Positions 43,317 through 52,956 of a stretch of 64,000 nucleotides of DNA are shown here, in pieces. Position 1 is the stretch's first letter. Each line of letters begins with the position of its first letter. Source of the DNA: JASHPR01 sp963842355 (lineage in GTDB: Bacteria; Actinomycetota; Actinomycetes; Streptosporangiales; Streptosporangiaceae). A program made the position numbers and the translations under genes. The notes below the pieces were generated by a model, which worked only from the letters and a program-made list of their open reading frames with translations, had not been told where the DNA came from and searched no databases. The DNA lies in the NCBI GenBank assembly GCA_963842355.1, contig CAWJGC010000004.1:248001-312000 (forward strand), read 5' to 3'.

Positions 43317-46300
43317 CTAGGTTCGCGGCGGCAGCGGCGGCCGGCGCCTGGAGGGCCTGGTGCGGGTGTCAGGAGGCCGCACCGCAGGCCGCTGCTGCAG
43401 GGCTTCCAGCGCGAGCCTGACCGCGGTCTCCAGCTGAGTGTCCCGCTCCGCAGCCCAGTCGTCGGGCGACATGATGACCTCGACGTCTGGGTCGACGCCG
43501 TAGTTTTCCACGCCCCAGCCGTACTTCTCGAACCAGAAGGCCAGCCGCGGCACGGTGATCCGCGTTCCGTCGATTAGCTCGTGCTCGTTGTCGTAACCGA
43601 TGACGCCGCCCCAGGTCCTGGCGCCGACCACTGGGCCAAGCCGGAGCAGGCGGATGGCAGCGGTGACGATGTCGCCGTCGGATCCCGAGCATTCGTCTGT
43701 AACGGCGACGACCGGTCCTCGCGGCGCGTCCTCGGGGTAGGTAGACGGCATCAGGCCTCTCCGGACATCCCAGGCGATCACTCTGCGGGCCAGCTTCTCC
43801 ACCACCAGCTGCGAGGTGTGCCCGCCGGTGTTGCCGCGCACGTCCACGATCAGCGCATCGCGGACCATCTCGGCCCGCAGGTCCCGGTGGAGGTCCGCCC
43901 AGCCCTGGCTCACCATGTCCGGCACGTGCAGGTAACCGAGCCGGCCCTCGCTGAGCTCCCGGACCTGCGTCCGCTTCGCGCTGACCCAGTCCAGGTAGCG
44001 CAGCCTGGTATCGCTTCGCAGCGGCACCACCGGCGCGCTACGCGGCCGGCTCCCGTCGGCGGGTGCGATGGTGAGCTCGACAGGCTTGCCTGCGGCGCCC
44101 GTCAGCAGCGGCCCGGGCCCGTCAGGCCCGACCGGCCGGCCATCCACGGCGAGCAGCACGTCGCCGGGGGCGATTCCGGCGCCGGGCGCCGCCAGCGGCG
44201 CGCGGGCCCGCGGATCGGAGGTGTCCCCGCGCACCACCCGGGTCAGCAGCCAGGTATCCCCGCTGCGGTCCATGTCCGCGCCGAGCAGGCCGGGCGCGGC
44301 GGCTGGCTTGCCGTCGTCCGGCGCGTGTGCGTAGGCATGCGAGGTGCCAAGCTCGCCGAAAATCTCCCAGAGCAGGTCGAGGAATTCGGACCCAGTGGTG
44401 ATCCGGTCGAGCAGCGGCCGGTATTCGTCCTGCACGGCGTCCCAGTCCACGTCCGCCATGTCGGGCACCCAGAAATCGTGCCGCACGATGCGGCCCGCCT
44501 CGGCGTAGGCCTGGCGCCACATCGCGGGCGGAGCGAGCAGGAACCTGGCCCGGCTCCGGTCGATCTCGATCTTGTCGTCGGGGTTTTCGTCGTCGGCCCT
44601 GCGCTCCGCCGGAATCACGGTGAGCTTGCCATGATCGCTGGTGACGAGCCTGGTGCCGTCTCCGCTGGCCTCGAACCAGTCCACCTCCCCGGCGAACTCG
44701 CACACCTCGCGCCTGGCGAAGTCGAATCGCTCGAGCGCCGGGCGGGGCGCGTCGTCGTCCGGCAGTGCGCCGCCGATGCCGAGGGCGCCCGTCACTGGCT
44801 CACGCAGCCAGGCCAGACCGTCCTTCACCGCGCGCAGGCCCGAGTACCGTGCCTCGGGCACCGGGAGCGCGACGATACGGTCGGCCATCCCGGTGGTCTC
44901 CACCGCCACCTTCAGAACGGGCGGGCTGTCACCGTCGGCCGCGGCATCGGCGGCGGTGCCGCCAGCACTCGCCGATTCGCCGCCGGCCGCCGGAGTCCCC
45001 GCGCGTTTGTCCGCAGGCTCGCCGATCGGCCGCCCGCCAAGCTCGGGTGCGAAGGGTGACGGAGTCATGCGGTCGAGGGGCAGCAGGAAGGGGCGCGCCC
45101 CGTAGGGGAACGTGAGGTCGAAGAAGTGTGCGTCGTAGATCGGATCGAAGTCGCGCATCGACAGGAACGCCAGGTATTTGCCGTCGAGGGTGAAGACCGG
45201 CTCGCTGTCGGTGAACCGCCCGTCCGTGGCGTCGAAGGCCTGGCCGTCGGCGACCCGCGCCAGGCGCAGCCGGCGGAGATGGTTGAAGTTCATGCCGATC
45301 GGGTGGTCGGTCGGCTGAGACCACGCCAGCCAGGCAGAATCCGGCGACCAGGCGAGTCCGGTCGGGGCCCCGTTGTCCGACGCGGCGATCTCCCGCACCT
45401 GGCCGGACTCGACATCGACGGTCCTCAGCCGCCCGTCCTGCGACGCGACTGCGACCTTCCTTCCGTCCGGCGCCGCCGTCAGCCCGGTGACGCGACCGAC
45501 CTGGCCGGCCGCGATCCGCCGCGGAACCGCGACCGGATCGGCTGGGCGTGCCGGGTCGCCGGAGCCGATCTCCAGGGCGTCGCTGCCATCGGCGTCGGTC
45601 ACCCAGATGACCTGTCCGCCGGTCCCCAGTACCTGCGGGAAACGCGCCCGGGCGCCGGGAACAACCGACACCGCCCGAGCCTGCCCATCCCGGTGAGTCA
45701 GCCAGTGCACGGTCCCGCGAACCTCGATCGAGCTGGCCCGCCCGCCATGGTCGACGGACAGCGAGCCGACGTGGTCCTCGGCCGTCACCAGGCGGAGTGC
45801 CCGGCCGCGCACGGGCGAGCCCAGGGTGATGCCGAGCCGGGTCGGCCCGGCTGCTTGCAGATCATCGAGCAGCCACAACTCGCCGCCACGCGCGTAGACG
45901 ACCCGCTGCCCGTCGGTGCTGGCCTGCCGTGCGTACCAGCCCTCGTGATCGGTGTGCCGTCGCAGGTCGCTGCCGTCCAGCGCGCAGGAGTAGACGTTGC
46001 CAGTGCCTTCGTGATCACTGATGAACGCGAGCCGTCCGCCGACGATCATCGGACTGGCGAACTGGGCCGGCAGGTCCGCGAGCACGCGCCGGAACAGACC
46101 CGGGACCCGGCCAGCCGCACTCGGCGCATCGGAAACGATCGCCGTTGCCGGGCCAGCCCACAGCCGTCCGGCCGTGCCACCGCGGTAGCGCTTCCAGTGG
46201 GCCGGATCGTTGTTGAAGCTTCCCCAGGTGCCGGTCAGCAGCCCGACCGTGCCAGCCCCGCGGCCGCCGGCGGCGGCACTGTCGCCACTGCTGCCGTCCC

Positions 46301-46742
46301 CGCTTGTGCCCAGCGACAGATCGGAGACCGGGCCGAACGGCAGCACCCGTTCTGCGCCCGGGCTGCCGGACAGCGCGGTCGACAGCGCGCGGGCCCGGAC
46401 GTAGTGCCCGAACGGCTGGTTCGCCGCGCTGACGGCCAGTACCTCCCCCGCCGGGGTCCAGCCGCTGACCCGAGCCCACGACGTGCCCCAGTAGGTGAGC
46501 CGGGTGCTGGTCCCGCCGGCGAGACTGGCCATGTAGATCTCCGGGCTGCCGTCCTTGGCGCTGACCCAGGCCACGTGCGTGCCGTCCGGCGTCAGCCGCG
46601 GCGTCGCCGCCTGTGCCTCGTCCGTGGTGAACCGCCAGGCCCGCCCGCCAGCTAGCGGCGCCAGCCACACGTCATCGGCAGCGACGAAAACCACGAGATC
46701 GTTGGTGACATGCGGGAATCTCAGATATCCAGGCGAGGTCAC
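43317..46742 (-). CDS. Tricorn-type protease
   Basis: 1141 residues, complete. The N-terminal 650 residues form WD-like beta-propeller repeats (TDEAQAATPRLTPDGTHVAW and many similar blades). Next come a C1-type segment, a PDZ-like domain (GAGIAPGDVLLAVDGRPVG) and the tail-specific-protease-like catalytic domain. Catalytic residues visible are SHAYAH (His/Ser about residue 800), the nucleophile in CSGSDGD (Ser about 1019) and WGVENYGVDPD (Glu). Tricorn proteases form large cytoplasmic assemblies that trim peptides released by the proteasome. The C-terminal tail is basic and Pro-rich. Confidence 0.93.
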   Translation of the reverse strand: MTSPGYLRFPHVTNDLVVFVAADDVWLAPLAGGRAWRFTTDEAQAATPRLTPDGTHVAWVSAKDGSPEIYMASLAGGTSTRLTYWGTSWARVSGWTPAGEVLAVSAANQPFGHYVRARALSTALSGSPGAERVLPFGPVSDLSLGTSGDGSSGDSAAAGGRGAGTVGLLTGTWGSFNNDPAHWKRYRGGTAGRLWAGPATAIVSDAPSAAGRVPGLFRRVLADLPAQFASPMIVGGRLAFISDHEGTGNVYSCALDGSDLRRHTDHEGWYARQASTDGQRVVYARGGELWLLDDLQAAGPTRLGITLGSPVRGRALRLVTAEDHVGSLSVDHGGRASSIEVRGTVHWLTHRDGQARAVSVVPGARARFPQVLGTGGQVIWVTDADGSDALEIGSGDPARPADPVAVPRRIAAGQVGRVTGLTAAPDGRKVAVASQDGRLRTVDVESGQVREIAASDNGAPTGLAWSPDSAWLAWSQPTDHPIGMNFNHLRRLRLARVADGQAFDATDGRFTDSEPVFTLDGKYLAFLSMRDFDPIYDAHFFDLTFPYGARPFLLPLDRMTPSPFAPELGGRPIGEPADKRAGTPAAGGESASAGGTAADAAADGDSPPVLKVAVETTGMADRIVALPVPEARYSGLRAVKDGLAWLREPVTGALGIGGALPDDDAPRPALERFDFARREVCEFAGEVDWFEASGDGTRLVTSDHGKLTVIPAERRADDENPDDKIEIDRSRARFLLAPPAMWRQAYAEAGRIVRHDFWVPDMADVDWDAVQDEYRPLLDRITTGSEFLDLLWEIFGELGTSHAYAHAPDDGKPAAAPGLLGADMDRSGDTWLLTRVVRGDTSDPRARAPLAAPGAGIAPGDVLLAVDGRPVGPDGPGPLLTGAAGKPVELTIAPADGSRPRSAPVVPLRSDTRLRYLDWVSAKRTQVRELSEGRLGYLHVPDMVSQGWADLHRDLRAEMVRDALIVDVRGNTGGHTSQLVVEKLARRVIAWDVRRGLMPSTYPEDAPRGPVVAVTDECSGSDGDIVTAAIRLLRLGPVVGARTWGGVIGYDNEHELIDGTRITVPRLAFWFEKYGWGVENYGVDPDVEVIMSPDDWAAERDTQLETAVRLALEALQQRPAVRPPDTRTRPSRRRPPLPPRT

Positions 46743-46798
46743 CGAGCCATACTACGGTTCCACGCTCCCGGCAGCCCGGTGACGCAGGAGCGCGCACC

Positions 46799-47227
46799 TC
46801 AGAGCTCGCTGAGCGCCCGCCTATAGATCAGCAATCCGCGTTTCACCTCGGCGAGGGCCGCTCGCACCTTGTCATCGTGTTGCTCCGCGAGCGCTGCGGC
46901 CAGGTGTTGCCCGAGCCGGTCGAGATCCTCGCCGACGACACGGCGAACGTCCTCGTCGCTCGCGGCTCCATGCCAGGAGTGCGGCGGCGTTCGGCCAGCC
47001 GCGGTCGGCATGTTCGCCAACGGCGACACGCCGAGTGCCTGGTCCTGGTCTGCAAGCAATCGGGCCCAGGTCCGCAGATCGTCGAAGAGCTGGTCGAGCA
47101 CCCCGTGAAGGGCGTGCCCCTCGGGAACCCTTCGGTGAGCCTGCCGCACGTCCAGAACCGCGTCGATGACTTCGCTGAGCACCTGGTTGAGGGCGGCGAC
47201 CGGATCGTCGTGCCGGGGCTGGCTCAT
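46799..47227 (-). CDS. Hypothetical protein, conserved helical
   Basis: 142 residues from ATG 47227. Helical throughout, with VAALNQVLSEVIDAVLDVRQAHRRVP, LHGVLDQLFDDLRTWARLLADQDQALG and DEDVRRVVGEDLDRLGQHLAAALAEQH. I see no motif with a known function and no membrane helix. It lies 56 bases upstream of the tricorn gene on the same strand but with its own start, so joint transcription is possible. Confidence 0.6.
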   Translation of the reverse strand: MSQPRHDDPVAALNQVLSEVIDAVLDVRQAHRRVPEGHALHGVLDQLFDDLRTWARLLADQDQALGVSPLANMPTAAGRTPPHSWHGAASDEDVRRVVGEDLDRLGQHLAAALAEQHDDKVRAALAEVKRGLLIYRRALSEL

Positions 47228-47548
47228 GCCGGCGCCGATGCGGGCCAGCGGCCTCCGGACGTGCCAGGCCGACCTACTGGATTACGCCATCCCACGCGGC
47301 GGGACCTCCCTGCCTCTGACATCGGGCTCCTCTCGCCCGGCCCGTGTCGATGAAACCGCTCAGTGAACCAACGAGGTAAGAGCGTACCGAGGTGAACCCT
47401 GCCTCGCAGGCGGCCGCGACCGGAGCCAGCGAGCACCTGTGCTCCCAGGCCTGGCCGGTCTCCCAGAACCCCGCGCTGATCTGGCAATGTCTTGATGGGC
47501 GGGGGTGATCCGGCATCGGGCCAGGCTGGTTGCTGCGGGGGGCGGCGG
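47228..47548. other. Intergenic stretch, no supported gene
   Basis: No frame with a recognisable domain or a good ribosome binding site. It separates the ECF42 sigma gene's end from the upstream region of the hypothetical helical protein. Confidence 0.4.
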
Positions 47549-48799
47549 TCAGCTTGCCTGGCCGGCGAGCCGGGCGGCGCGGGCGTTCAGGTAGCGCTGG
47601 TGTGGTGGGCTGGCGGTCAGCTCGGCGGCACGCAGGTAGGCGTGCCGGGCGGCGTTTTGGTCACCGGCCATCTCCAGCAGGTTGGCCCGGACGGCGTGCA
47701 GCCGGTGGGCGGCCGCGATCCGCTGGTCCGCGCCGACGTTCTCTAGCAGGTCGAGGCCGACACGCGGGCCGTGCACCATGGCAGCGGCCACGGCGTGGTT
47801 GAGCGCGACAACCGGGTTGTCGCTGGCCTGCATCAGCACCTCGTACAGCGCCAGGATCTGCGGCCAGTCGGTTTCCTCGGCCGTGGGCGCCTCGTCGTGC
47901 AAGGCGGCGATCGCCGCCTGGATCTGAAATGCGCCCGGCGGCCCGCGCCGCAGCGCCTCGGTGACCAGTGCCGTGCCCTCGGCGATCCGGGCGGCATCCC
48001 ACTTACCGCGATCCTGCTCGGCCATCGGCACCGGCAGCCCGCCCGGGCCGGTCCTGGCCGGGCGCCGGGCGTCGGTCAGCAGCAGGAGCGCGAGCAGCCC
48101 GGTGACCTCGGCATCGCCCGGCAGCAGCGCGCGGAGCATCCGGGCCAGCCGGACGGCCTCGGCGCACAGGTCCGGGCGGAGCAGGCTCGGCCCGGACGTG
48201 CTGGCGTAGCCTTCGGTGAAGATCAGGTAGATGACCTGCAGCACCGCAGCGAGCCGGGCAGAGCGCTCGCCGGGCTCCGGCATGGTGAACTGGGCGCCGC
48301 TGCCGGCAATGGCCTGCTTGGCCCGGGTGATCCGCCGGGTCATCGTCGCCTCTGGCACCAGGAACGCGCGGGCAATCTCGGCCGTGGTCAAGCCGCCGAC
48401 CGCGCGGAGGGTCAGTGCGACCTGCGAGGCGGCCGACAGCGCGGGGTGGCAGCACAAGAACAGCAGGACCAGTGTGTCGTCGGCGTCGGGCGGCGTGTCG
48501 GCGTCCGCGGCCAGGCAGTGGCCGGCCGGAACCTGCCGGGCCGCCGCCTCCTCCCGGCGCTGCCTGGCCTGCTCGGCGCGCGACAGGTCGGTCAGCCGGC
48601 GGGCGGCGACGGTGATCAGCCAGCCACGGGGGCTGGCCGGGATTCCGCCGGCCGGCCACTGGCTCGCGGCCGCGAGCAGCGCCTCCTGGACGGCGTCCTC
48701 GGCGAGGTCGAAATGCCGGTATCGTCGCACCAGCGCGCCGAGGACCTGCGGCGCGAGGTCGCGCAGCAGGTCCTCGATCCTCGCCCCTGGCTCGGGCAC
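47549..48799 (-). CDS. ECF sigma factor of the ECF42 type (DUF6596 C-terminal)
   Basis: 416 residues. Region 2 is LVRRYRHFDLAEDAVQEALLAAASQWPAGGIPASPRGWLITVAARRLTDLSR. Region 4 is LSAASQVALTLRAVGGLTTAEIARAFLVPEATMTRRITRAKQAI. The C-terminal 200 residues are a TPR-like extension typical of ECF42 (VIYLIFTEGYAST, WPQILALYEVLMQASDNPVVALNHAVA, ALDLLENVGADQRIAAAHRLHAVRANLLEMAGD). This group works without an anti-sigma factor and usually sits next to a YciI/DGPF protein, as here. The GTG start is one base after the YciI stop. Confidence 0.93.
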   Translation of the reverse strand: MPEPGARIEDLLRDLAPQVLGALVRRYRHFDLAEDAVQEALLAAASQWPAGGIPASPRGWLITVAARRLTDLSRAEQARQRREEAAARQVPAGHCLAADADTPPDADDTLVLLFLCCHPALSAASQVALTLRAVGGLTTAEIARAFLVPEATMTRRITRAKQAIAGSGAQFTMPEPGERSARLAAVLQVIYLIFTEGYASTSGPSLLRPDLCAEAVRLARMLRALLPGDAEVTGLLALLLLTDARRPARTGPGGLPVPMAEQDRGKWDAARIAEGTALVTEALRRGPPGAFQIQAAIAALHDEAPTAEETDWPQILALYEVLMQASDNPVVALNHAVAAAMVHGPRVGLDLLENVGADQRIAAAHRLHAVRANLLEMAGDQNAARHAYLRAAELTASPPHQRYLNARAARLAGQAS

Positions 48800-48800
48800 G

Positions 48801-49220
48801 TCAGCCTTCCAGTTCGTGCCGCGACTCGGCGAGCGGCCGGACGTCCGCGTACGCCCGGACGCGGACGTGCTCGGGCCCGGGGGCGCGGCCCAGCCGGCTG
48901 GCGATGCCGGTCGCCCGGTCCAGGCTGTCGCACTCGACGATCCAGTACCCGGCCAGCACCTCCTCGGCCTCGGCGTACGGGCCGTCGGTGACCACCGGTG
49001 AGCCGCCGGCCAGCCGGATCCGCCTGGCCTGCGACGGGGCGGTCAGGCCGCGGGTGTCCACCAGTTCCCCGGACTCCGCGAGATCCCTGGCGAACTGCTC
49101 CATGAACTGGCCCAAGGCCGCGAAATCCGCCCCGGTCCAGCCAGGCTCGCCAGGCGCCTGCTTGCCGACCATGGCGTCATAGTCCCGCTGCGAGGCGTAC
49201 ACCAGGATCATGTACTTCAT
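48801..49220 (-). CDS. YciI/DGPF domain protein, partner of ECF42
   Basis: 139 residues starting MKYMILVYASQRDYDAMVG, with the DGPF-type signature TDGPYAEAEEVLAGYWIVECDSLDRA at about residues 77-102. The ferredoxin-like YciI fold and the position immediately upstream of an ECF42 sigma gene are the standard pairing; the family is usually the most conserved target of its sigma factor. Biochemical role unknown. Confidence 0.9.
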   Translation of the reverse strand: MKYMILVYASQRDYDAMVGKQAPGEPGWTGADFAALGQFMEQFARDLAESGELVDTRGLTAPSQARRIRLAGGSPVVTDGPYAEAEEVLAGYWIVECDSLDRATGIASRLGRAPGPEHVRVRAYADVRPLAESRHELEG

Positions 49221-49406
49221 GAGCGTCTCCTTCCGGTGCGGGCGCCGCTGGCCGGCGCCCTTCGGCTGAGACGTCGGAGCCGCGAGGTCGTTCCGGACAT
49301 CCCTCGCGGGAGTCTGTCACGCCGTCGGTGCCAAGGGGCCTCGCCTGCGCGGCAGAGCCCCGGCTGTTCCTGCTTGCCGGGCTTTCCCGGCCGACGCCAC
49401 AACCGG

Positions 49407-49706
49407 CTAATCGGCGTTCCTCAAGCCGCGGACGAGGATTCCGATGGTCTCGGCCGCGGCCAGGCGGTCCTTGGAGATCTCCCGGTACTCCGGCGACGTC
49501 AACCAGGCCGTGAACGTCTCGCGGTCCGGGAAGGCCATGAGGACGACCTTGTCACCATCCCACTGTCCTTCGGTCACCTCGGGCTGTTCGTCTGCCGCCA
49601 GCAGCCGCCCGCCGTACTGGGTGAGGATCGGCATAAAGGCCGCTACGTACCGCTGGTACCTAGCGCGATCGTTAATGGTGAGCTGAGCTATCGCGTAGAC
49701 CGTCAC
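49407..49706 (-). CDS. DUF1330 family protein
   Basis: 99 residues from GTG 49706. VYAIAQLTINDRARYQRYVAAFMPILTQYGGRLLAADEQPEVTEGQWDGDKVVLMAFPDRETFTAWLTSPEYREI is the dimeric ferredoxin-like barrel of DUF1330. These proteins resemble EthD and antibiotic monooxygenase domains, but their activity is not established. Alone on its strand. Confidence 0.88.
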   Translation of the reverse strand: MTVYAIAQLTINDRARYQRYVAAFMPILTQYGGRLLAADEQPEVTEGQWDGDKVVLMAFPDRETFTAWLTSPEYREISKDRLAAAETIGILVRGLRNAD

Positions 49707-49935
49707 CGGGCCACGGTACCGGCCGCGCGGCCCGCAGCTCATGCGCCGGTGAGCGTGCTGTCTCTGCGGCTGCCACGCCGCTAATGCCGCGGCACCCGGT
49801 CCGTCCGTGAGTGAGCCGCCCGGCATCGGCGCGTGCAATCTCAGGGAAGCCACGGCGAGCAGCATCCTAATCAGCCGAAGTAGACCCGAACAACCGCACT
49901 GATCAGGCGGACGCGCCTGTGGTTAGATTCATATC

Positions 49936-50364
49936 GTGATCGGGGTGGTTCGCAGACTCGCGTGCGCGCTAACGCTGATGTCCCTCGCCGGTCTCCTCGT
50001 GGCTTGTTCAAGCACGTCCAAAGCATCCGGCGTTCCCAATCCGCCAGTCGCCGCATCGCCCGAACGAGTTGCTCGCGTCTATCTCCGCGCCGCATTCACC
50101 GGCAATTGCCAGCTGACCGCCGAACTCACCCTGCCCCATACCTGGAACTGGTGCGACGACCCCAAGTTGCTGGACTATCGGTCGGTGCGAAGCCCCGACC
50201 ACGTCCCAGCATCCGAGGCTGGCCGCAACGAAGAATGCGTCGCCTTCGAGATGTACACGCACGGCAGCTCGGACGGCAGCATGCCGACCGGGTGGCAGCC
50301 GTGGAGCCTGTGCTTTGTCAAAACCCCCGCCGGCTGGCGCCTGTTCGACCAAGGCCAGGGGTAG
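49936..50364 (+). CDS. Putative lipoprotein
   Basis: 142 residues. The N-terminus MIGVVRRLACALTLMSLAGLLVACSS is a lipoprotein signal with lipobox LVAC, so it would be lipidated at Cys24 and anchored outside the membrane. The mature part has three further Cys (NCQL, NWCDD, EECVAFE/SLCFVKT) likely forming disulfides, and ends in TPAGWRLFDQGQG. No family recognised; the layout resembles small NTF2-like secreted proteins. Confidence 0.72.
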   Translation: MIGVVRRLACALTLMSLAGLLVACSSTSKASGVPNPPVAASPERVARVYLRAAFTGNCQLTAELTLPHTWNWCDDPKLLDYRSVRSPDHVPASEAGRNEECVAFEMYTHGSSDGSMPTGWQPWSLCFVKTPAGWRLFDQGQG

Positions 50365-50483
50365 CCAGCCCCGAGGCTGGCATTGCTCGGATCAGCGCCG
50401 ACCCCCGGGCATTTAGGCGACCCGGGCGCGGCGCTGGTGGTTGACGAGACAGGTGACCAGCGACCTCGTGGCGCACGGGCCGC

Positions 50484-51515
50484 TCACGAGTGTTTCGCTC
50501 GTATGTCTCGTCGCCAGCGAGCCGGTGGCGTGCCGTAGCGGTGCTTGAACGCGCGGCTGAATGCCGCCTCCGACGTGTAGCCGACGTTCTCCGCGATGAG
50601 CGTGACCGGAAGGGAGGTGTCGCGGAGCAGGTCGGTGGCGGCGTCCAGGCGTACGTGCGCGAGATAGGTGGCCGGCGGCTTCCCGACGCGAGCGACGAAC
50701 CGCGCAGCGAACGCCGACCGGGAAAGGCTGCACACTCGGGCCAGCTCCTCGACTGTCCAGTCGTGGCCGGGGTCTCGATGGATAGCGCTCAAGGCCAGAC
50801 CGATCTGCGGGTCGAGCGCACCGGCCAGCCAGTTCGGTTGCGCGTCCGCGCCAGCGGCCCAGGCGCGCAGAATCTGGATGAAGAGCAGATCGAGGATGCG
50901 GGCGACCATCACCGCCGATCCTTGAGAGGGTGATTGCATCTCGAATAGGAGCATCCTGCGGGCCACTTCGAGCCCTTCGAGCGCTTGGCCGCGGGCGCCG
51001 CGCAGGATGATCACGGCCGGGAGGCTCGCGAGCAGGTGGCTCGCCTGCGGGTCGCCGATCGTGAATGTTCCGCAGAGCCAGCGCGCCGGCTCGGGTGCAG
51101 GCGCGTCGTGCTCGGATGCGTCGGCGCGCACGGTCGCGCGCGGGCGCTTGCCTGCGTCGCTGATGTGGTGCGGGTCGCCGCGCGGGAGCAGGATGACATC
51201 GCCGCGACTCACGTGCTCGACGTGCGGGTCGCCGTCGATCCGAAGCACGAGTTCGCCCTCTTCAAGGATGTGCAGGGTGCCGATATCGGCGAAGCTGATC
51301 GAGAAAGTCCGCAGCGGAGCGTACGCAACGATCCGCTCTCCGCTCAGACGGACGCTCCGGAGCAGCTCCGAGAGCAAGTCGTGCGGCTGGCCATATGCGC
51401 CGAGGCCGAGCGCGGCGTCCTCGAGCGCTGGAGGATCGGCAAACTCTCGCGGCGGTCGGAGCAAATCGGCTGGCGTCGCTGGACGATCGGCAAGATGTTC
51501 CGGCGGAGCGGTCAT
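50484..51515 (-). CDS. AraC family regulator with cupin-type sensor
   Basis: 343 residues. Residues 25-190 form an AraC-type cupin ligand domain (FSISFADIGTLHILEEGELVLRIDGDPHVEHVSRGDVILLPRGDPHHI). The C-terminal 100 residues hold the two AraC helix-turn-helix units: DWTVEELARVCSLSRSAFAARFVARVG and TLIAENVGYTSEAAFSRAFKHRYGTPPARWR. This subgroup (with a DUF6597-like cupin) often controls the divergent gene, here the EthD-like gene 230 bases away. Effector unknown. Confidence 0.92.
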   Translation of the reverse strand: MTAPPEHLADRPATPADLLRPPREFADPPALEDAALGLGAYGQPHDLLSELLRSVRLSGERIVAYAPLRTFSISFADIGTLHILEEGELVLRIDGDPHVEHVSRGDVILLPRGDPHHISDAGKRPRATVRADASEHDAPAPEPARWLCGTFTIGDPQASHLLASLPAVIILRGARGQALEGLEVARRMLLFEMQSPSQGSAVMVARILDLLFIQILRAWAAGADAQPNWLAGALDPQIGLALSAIHRDPGHDWTVEELARVCSLSRSAFAARFVARVGKPPATYLAHVRLDAATDLLRDTSLPVTLIAENVGYTSEAAFSRAFKHRYGTPPARWRRDIRAKHS

Positions 51516-51745
51516 TGTCTCTACGCATTCCTTGGACTACGTTCGACGAACAGTGAGTGGAGCGACCAATCGGAGGGGCTTGGGACCACGTTGGGGCGCT
51601 CTGTCAGGTGTCAACTTCTTCCATTGGCGAAGCACCCACGCCATCGGAAGTTCGCCCGACATTCTCGTCCAGGTCTGGGTCCGCTCGCTTGCGTCAACCT
51701 ATCGCACCGGACAGACGTAACTCGACCAGAAAGGAAACAGAACCC

Positions 51746-52084
51746 ATGACATCGAGAGCTGGTGAAGCTGTGCAGGACAAGCCGACCAAGATCAGCTTCG
51801 TATATTCCAACCCCACCGACCCGGCCGCCTTCGAGGCGGCTTACCCCGAGCAGCTTGCGCTGGCGCGGAAGCTCCCCGGCCTGACTCGGCTGCAGACGTC
51901 GAAGGTCTGGCCTAAGGAAGACGGCAGCCCGACCCCGGCATACCGACTGTTGGACCTGTACTTTGCCGACTACGCGGCGGCCAGCGACGCCGCCGCAGAG
52001 GCGGCCGCCCTTGTCGGCGCTACCCTCGAGCACGCCACCGGAGGCGTAGTGATCGCATTCGCGCAGGTCCTAGACGACGCCTAG
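51746..52084 (+). CDS. EthD family protein
   Basis: 112 residues from ATG 51746 with AAAGGAAACAG upstream. KISFVYSNPTDPAAFEAAYPEQLALARKLPGLTRLQTSKVWP and YFADYAAASDAAAEAAALVGATLEHATGG are the dimeric alpha-beta barrel pattern of EthD/REDY-like proteins, which accompany monooxygenases or degrade small ligands. It is divergent from the AraC regulator gene, which I infer controls it. Confidence 0.85.
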   Translation: MTSRAGEAVQDKPTKISFVYSNPTDPAAFEAAYPEQLALARKLPGLTRLQTSKVWPKEDGSPTPAYRLLDLYFADYAAASDAAAEAAALVGATLEHATGGVVIAFAQVLDDA

Positions 52085-52230
52085 ACCGACACTCGACAGA
52101 TTCCAGTCCCGCCGTCACTGCAGCAACCAATTAGCGGGAGGGGGACAGGTCCCCAAGCTGTGCGCGGCCGCCCCGCCTACAGGACCTTTGGCCTCTTGAG
52201 CGGCAGGCCCAGCCGCAGGACGGTTGCTGT

Positions 52231-52896
52231 ATGGCGATTGGTCGCAAGCTTGCCGGGTTGGCCGGTTTAACCGCCGCCGTTTACGGGCTCGTCCTGCGCC
52301 CTCGGATGGATCGCTGGGGGGCCACCGACGAGGAGGTGGAGGACACCTACCCCGGGCGTGAACTCATCCCTGACGGCGTCCGGTCCTCGACCATGGCCGT
52401 CACGATCGAGGCTCCGCCCGCCAGCGTGTGGCCGTGGCTGGTCCAGATGGGATATGGCCGGGCTGGCTGGTACTCCTGGGATCGCATCGACAACGGAGGC
52501 CGCCCAAGTGCCAGGGAGGTTCACCCTGAGTGGCAGGACCTCTCGGTCGGGGACTACCTGTCGGCCGGGTCGCCAGCTGGCCGCGGGTACCCCTGGCAGG
52601 TGGCAGCGATCGAACCCGGACGGTTCCTGGGGTTGCGCGGGCTGACCGATTTGCGGGTCCGTCGTCTCGACCCGGCCCAGCCGAGGCCCTCTGCCTACAT
52701 CGACGGCCTGTGGGGATTCCTGCTCAAGGAGCTACCCGGTGATCGCACGCGGCTGGTGCAAAGTGGATATCAGGCCATTCGTCCGCGCTGGCTCGAGCGC
52801 TTGATCAACTTCTGGATCCACCCGCTGGTCCACTTGGTGGGGCAGACACGCCAGTTCGCCAACCTCAAGCGCAACATCGAATCGGCCGGGCGGTGA
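52231..52896 (+). CDS. SRPBCC family membrane-tethered protein
   Basis: 221 residues. The first 25 (AIGRKLAGLAGLTAAVYGLVLRPRM) form a single N-terminal hydrophobic helix. The rest follows a conserved SRPBCC pattern: VTIEAPPASVWPWLVQMGYGRAGWYSWDRIDNGG, SVGDYLSAGSP, and FLLKELPGDRTRLVQSGYQAIRPRWLERLI, ending with GQTRQFANLKRNIE. Known members are uncharacterised; the fold binds hydrophobic compounds. Confidence 0.8.
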   Translation: MAIGRKLAGLAGLTAAVYGLVLRPRMDRWGATDEEVEDTYPGRELIPDGVRSSTMAVTIEAPPASVWPWLVQMGYGRAGWYSWDRIDNGGRPSAREVHPEWQDLSVGDYLSAGSPAGRGYPWQVAAIEPGRFLGLRGLTDLRVRRLDPAQPRPSAYIDGLWGFLLKELPGDRTRLVQSGYQAIRPRWLERLINFWIHPLVHLVGQTRQFANLKRNIESAGR

Positions 52897-52956
52897 CGAC
52901 CGCAGGGCACAAACGGTGGCTCATCCCCATATCGCTCCGGTTCGGGCAGATCGGGG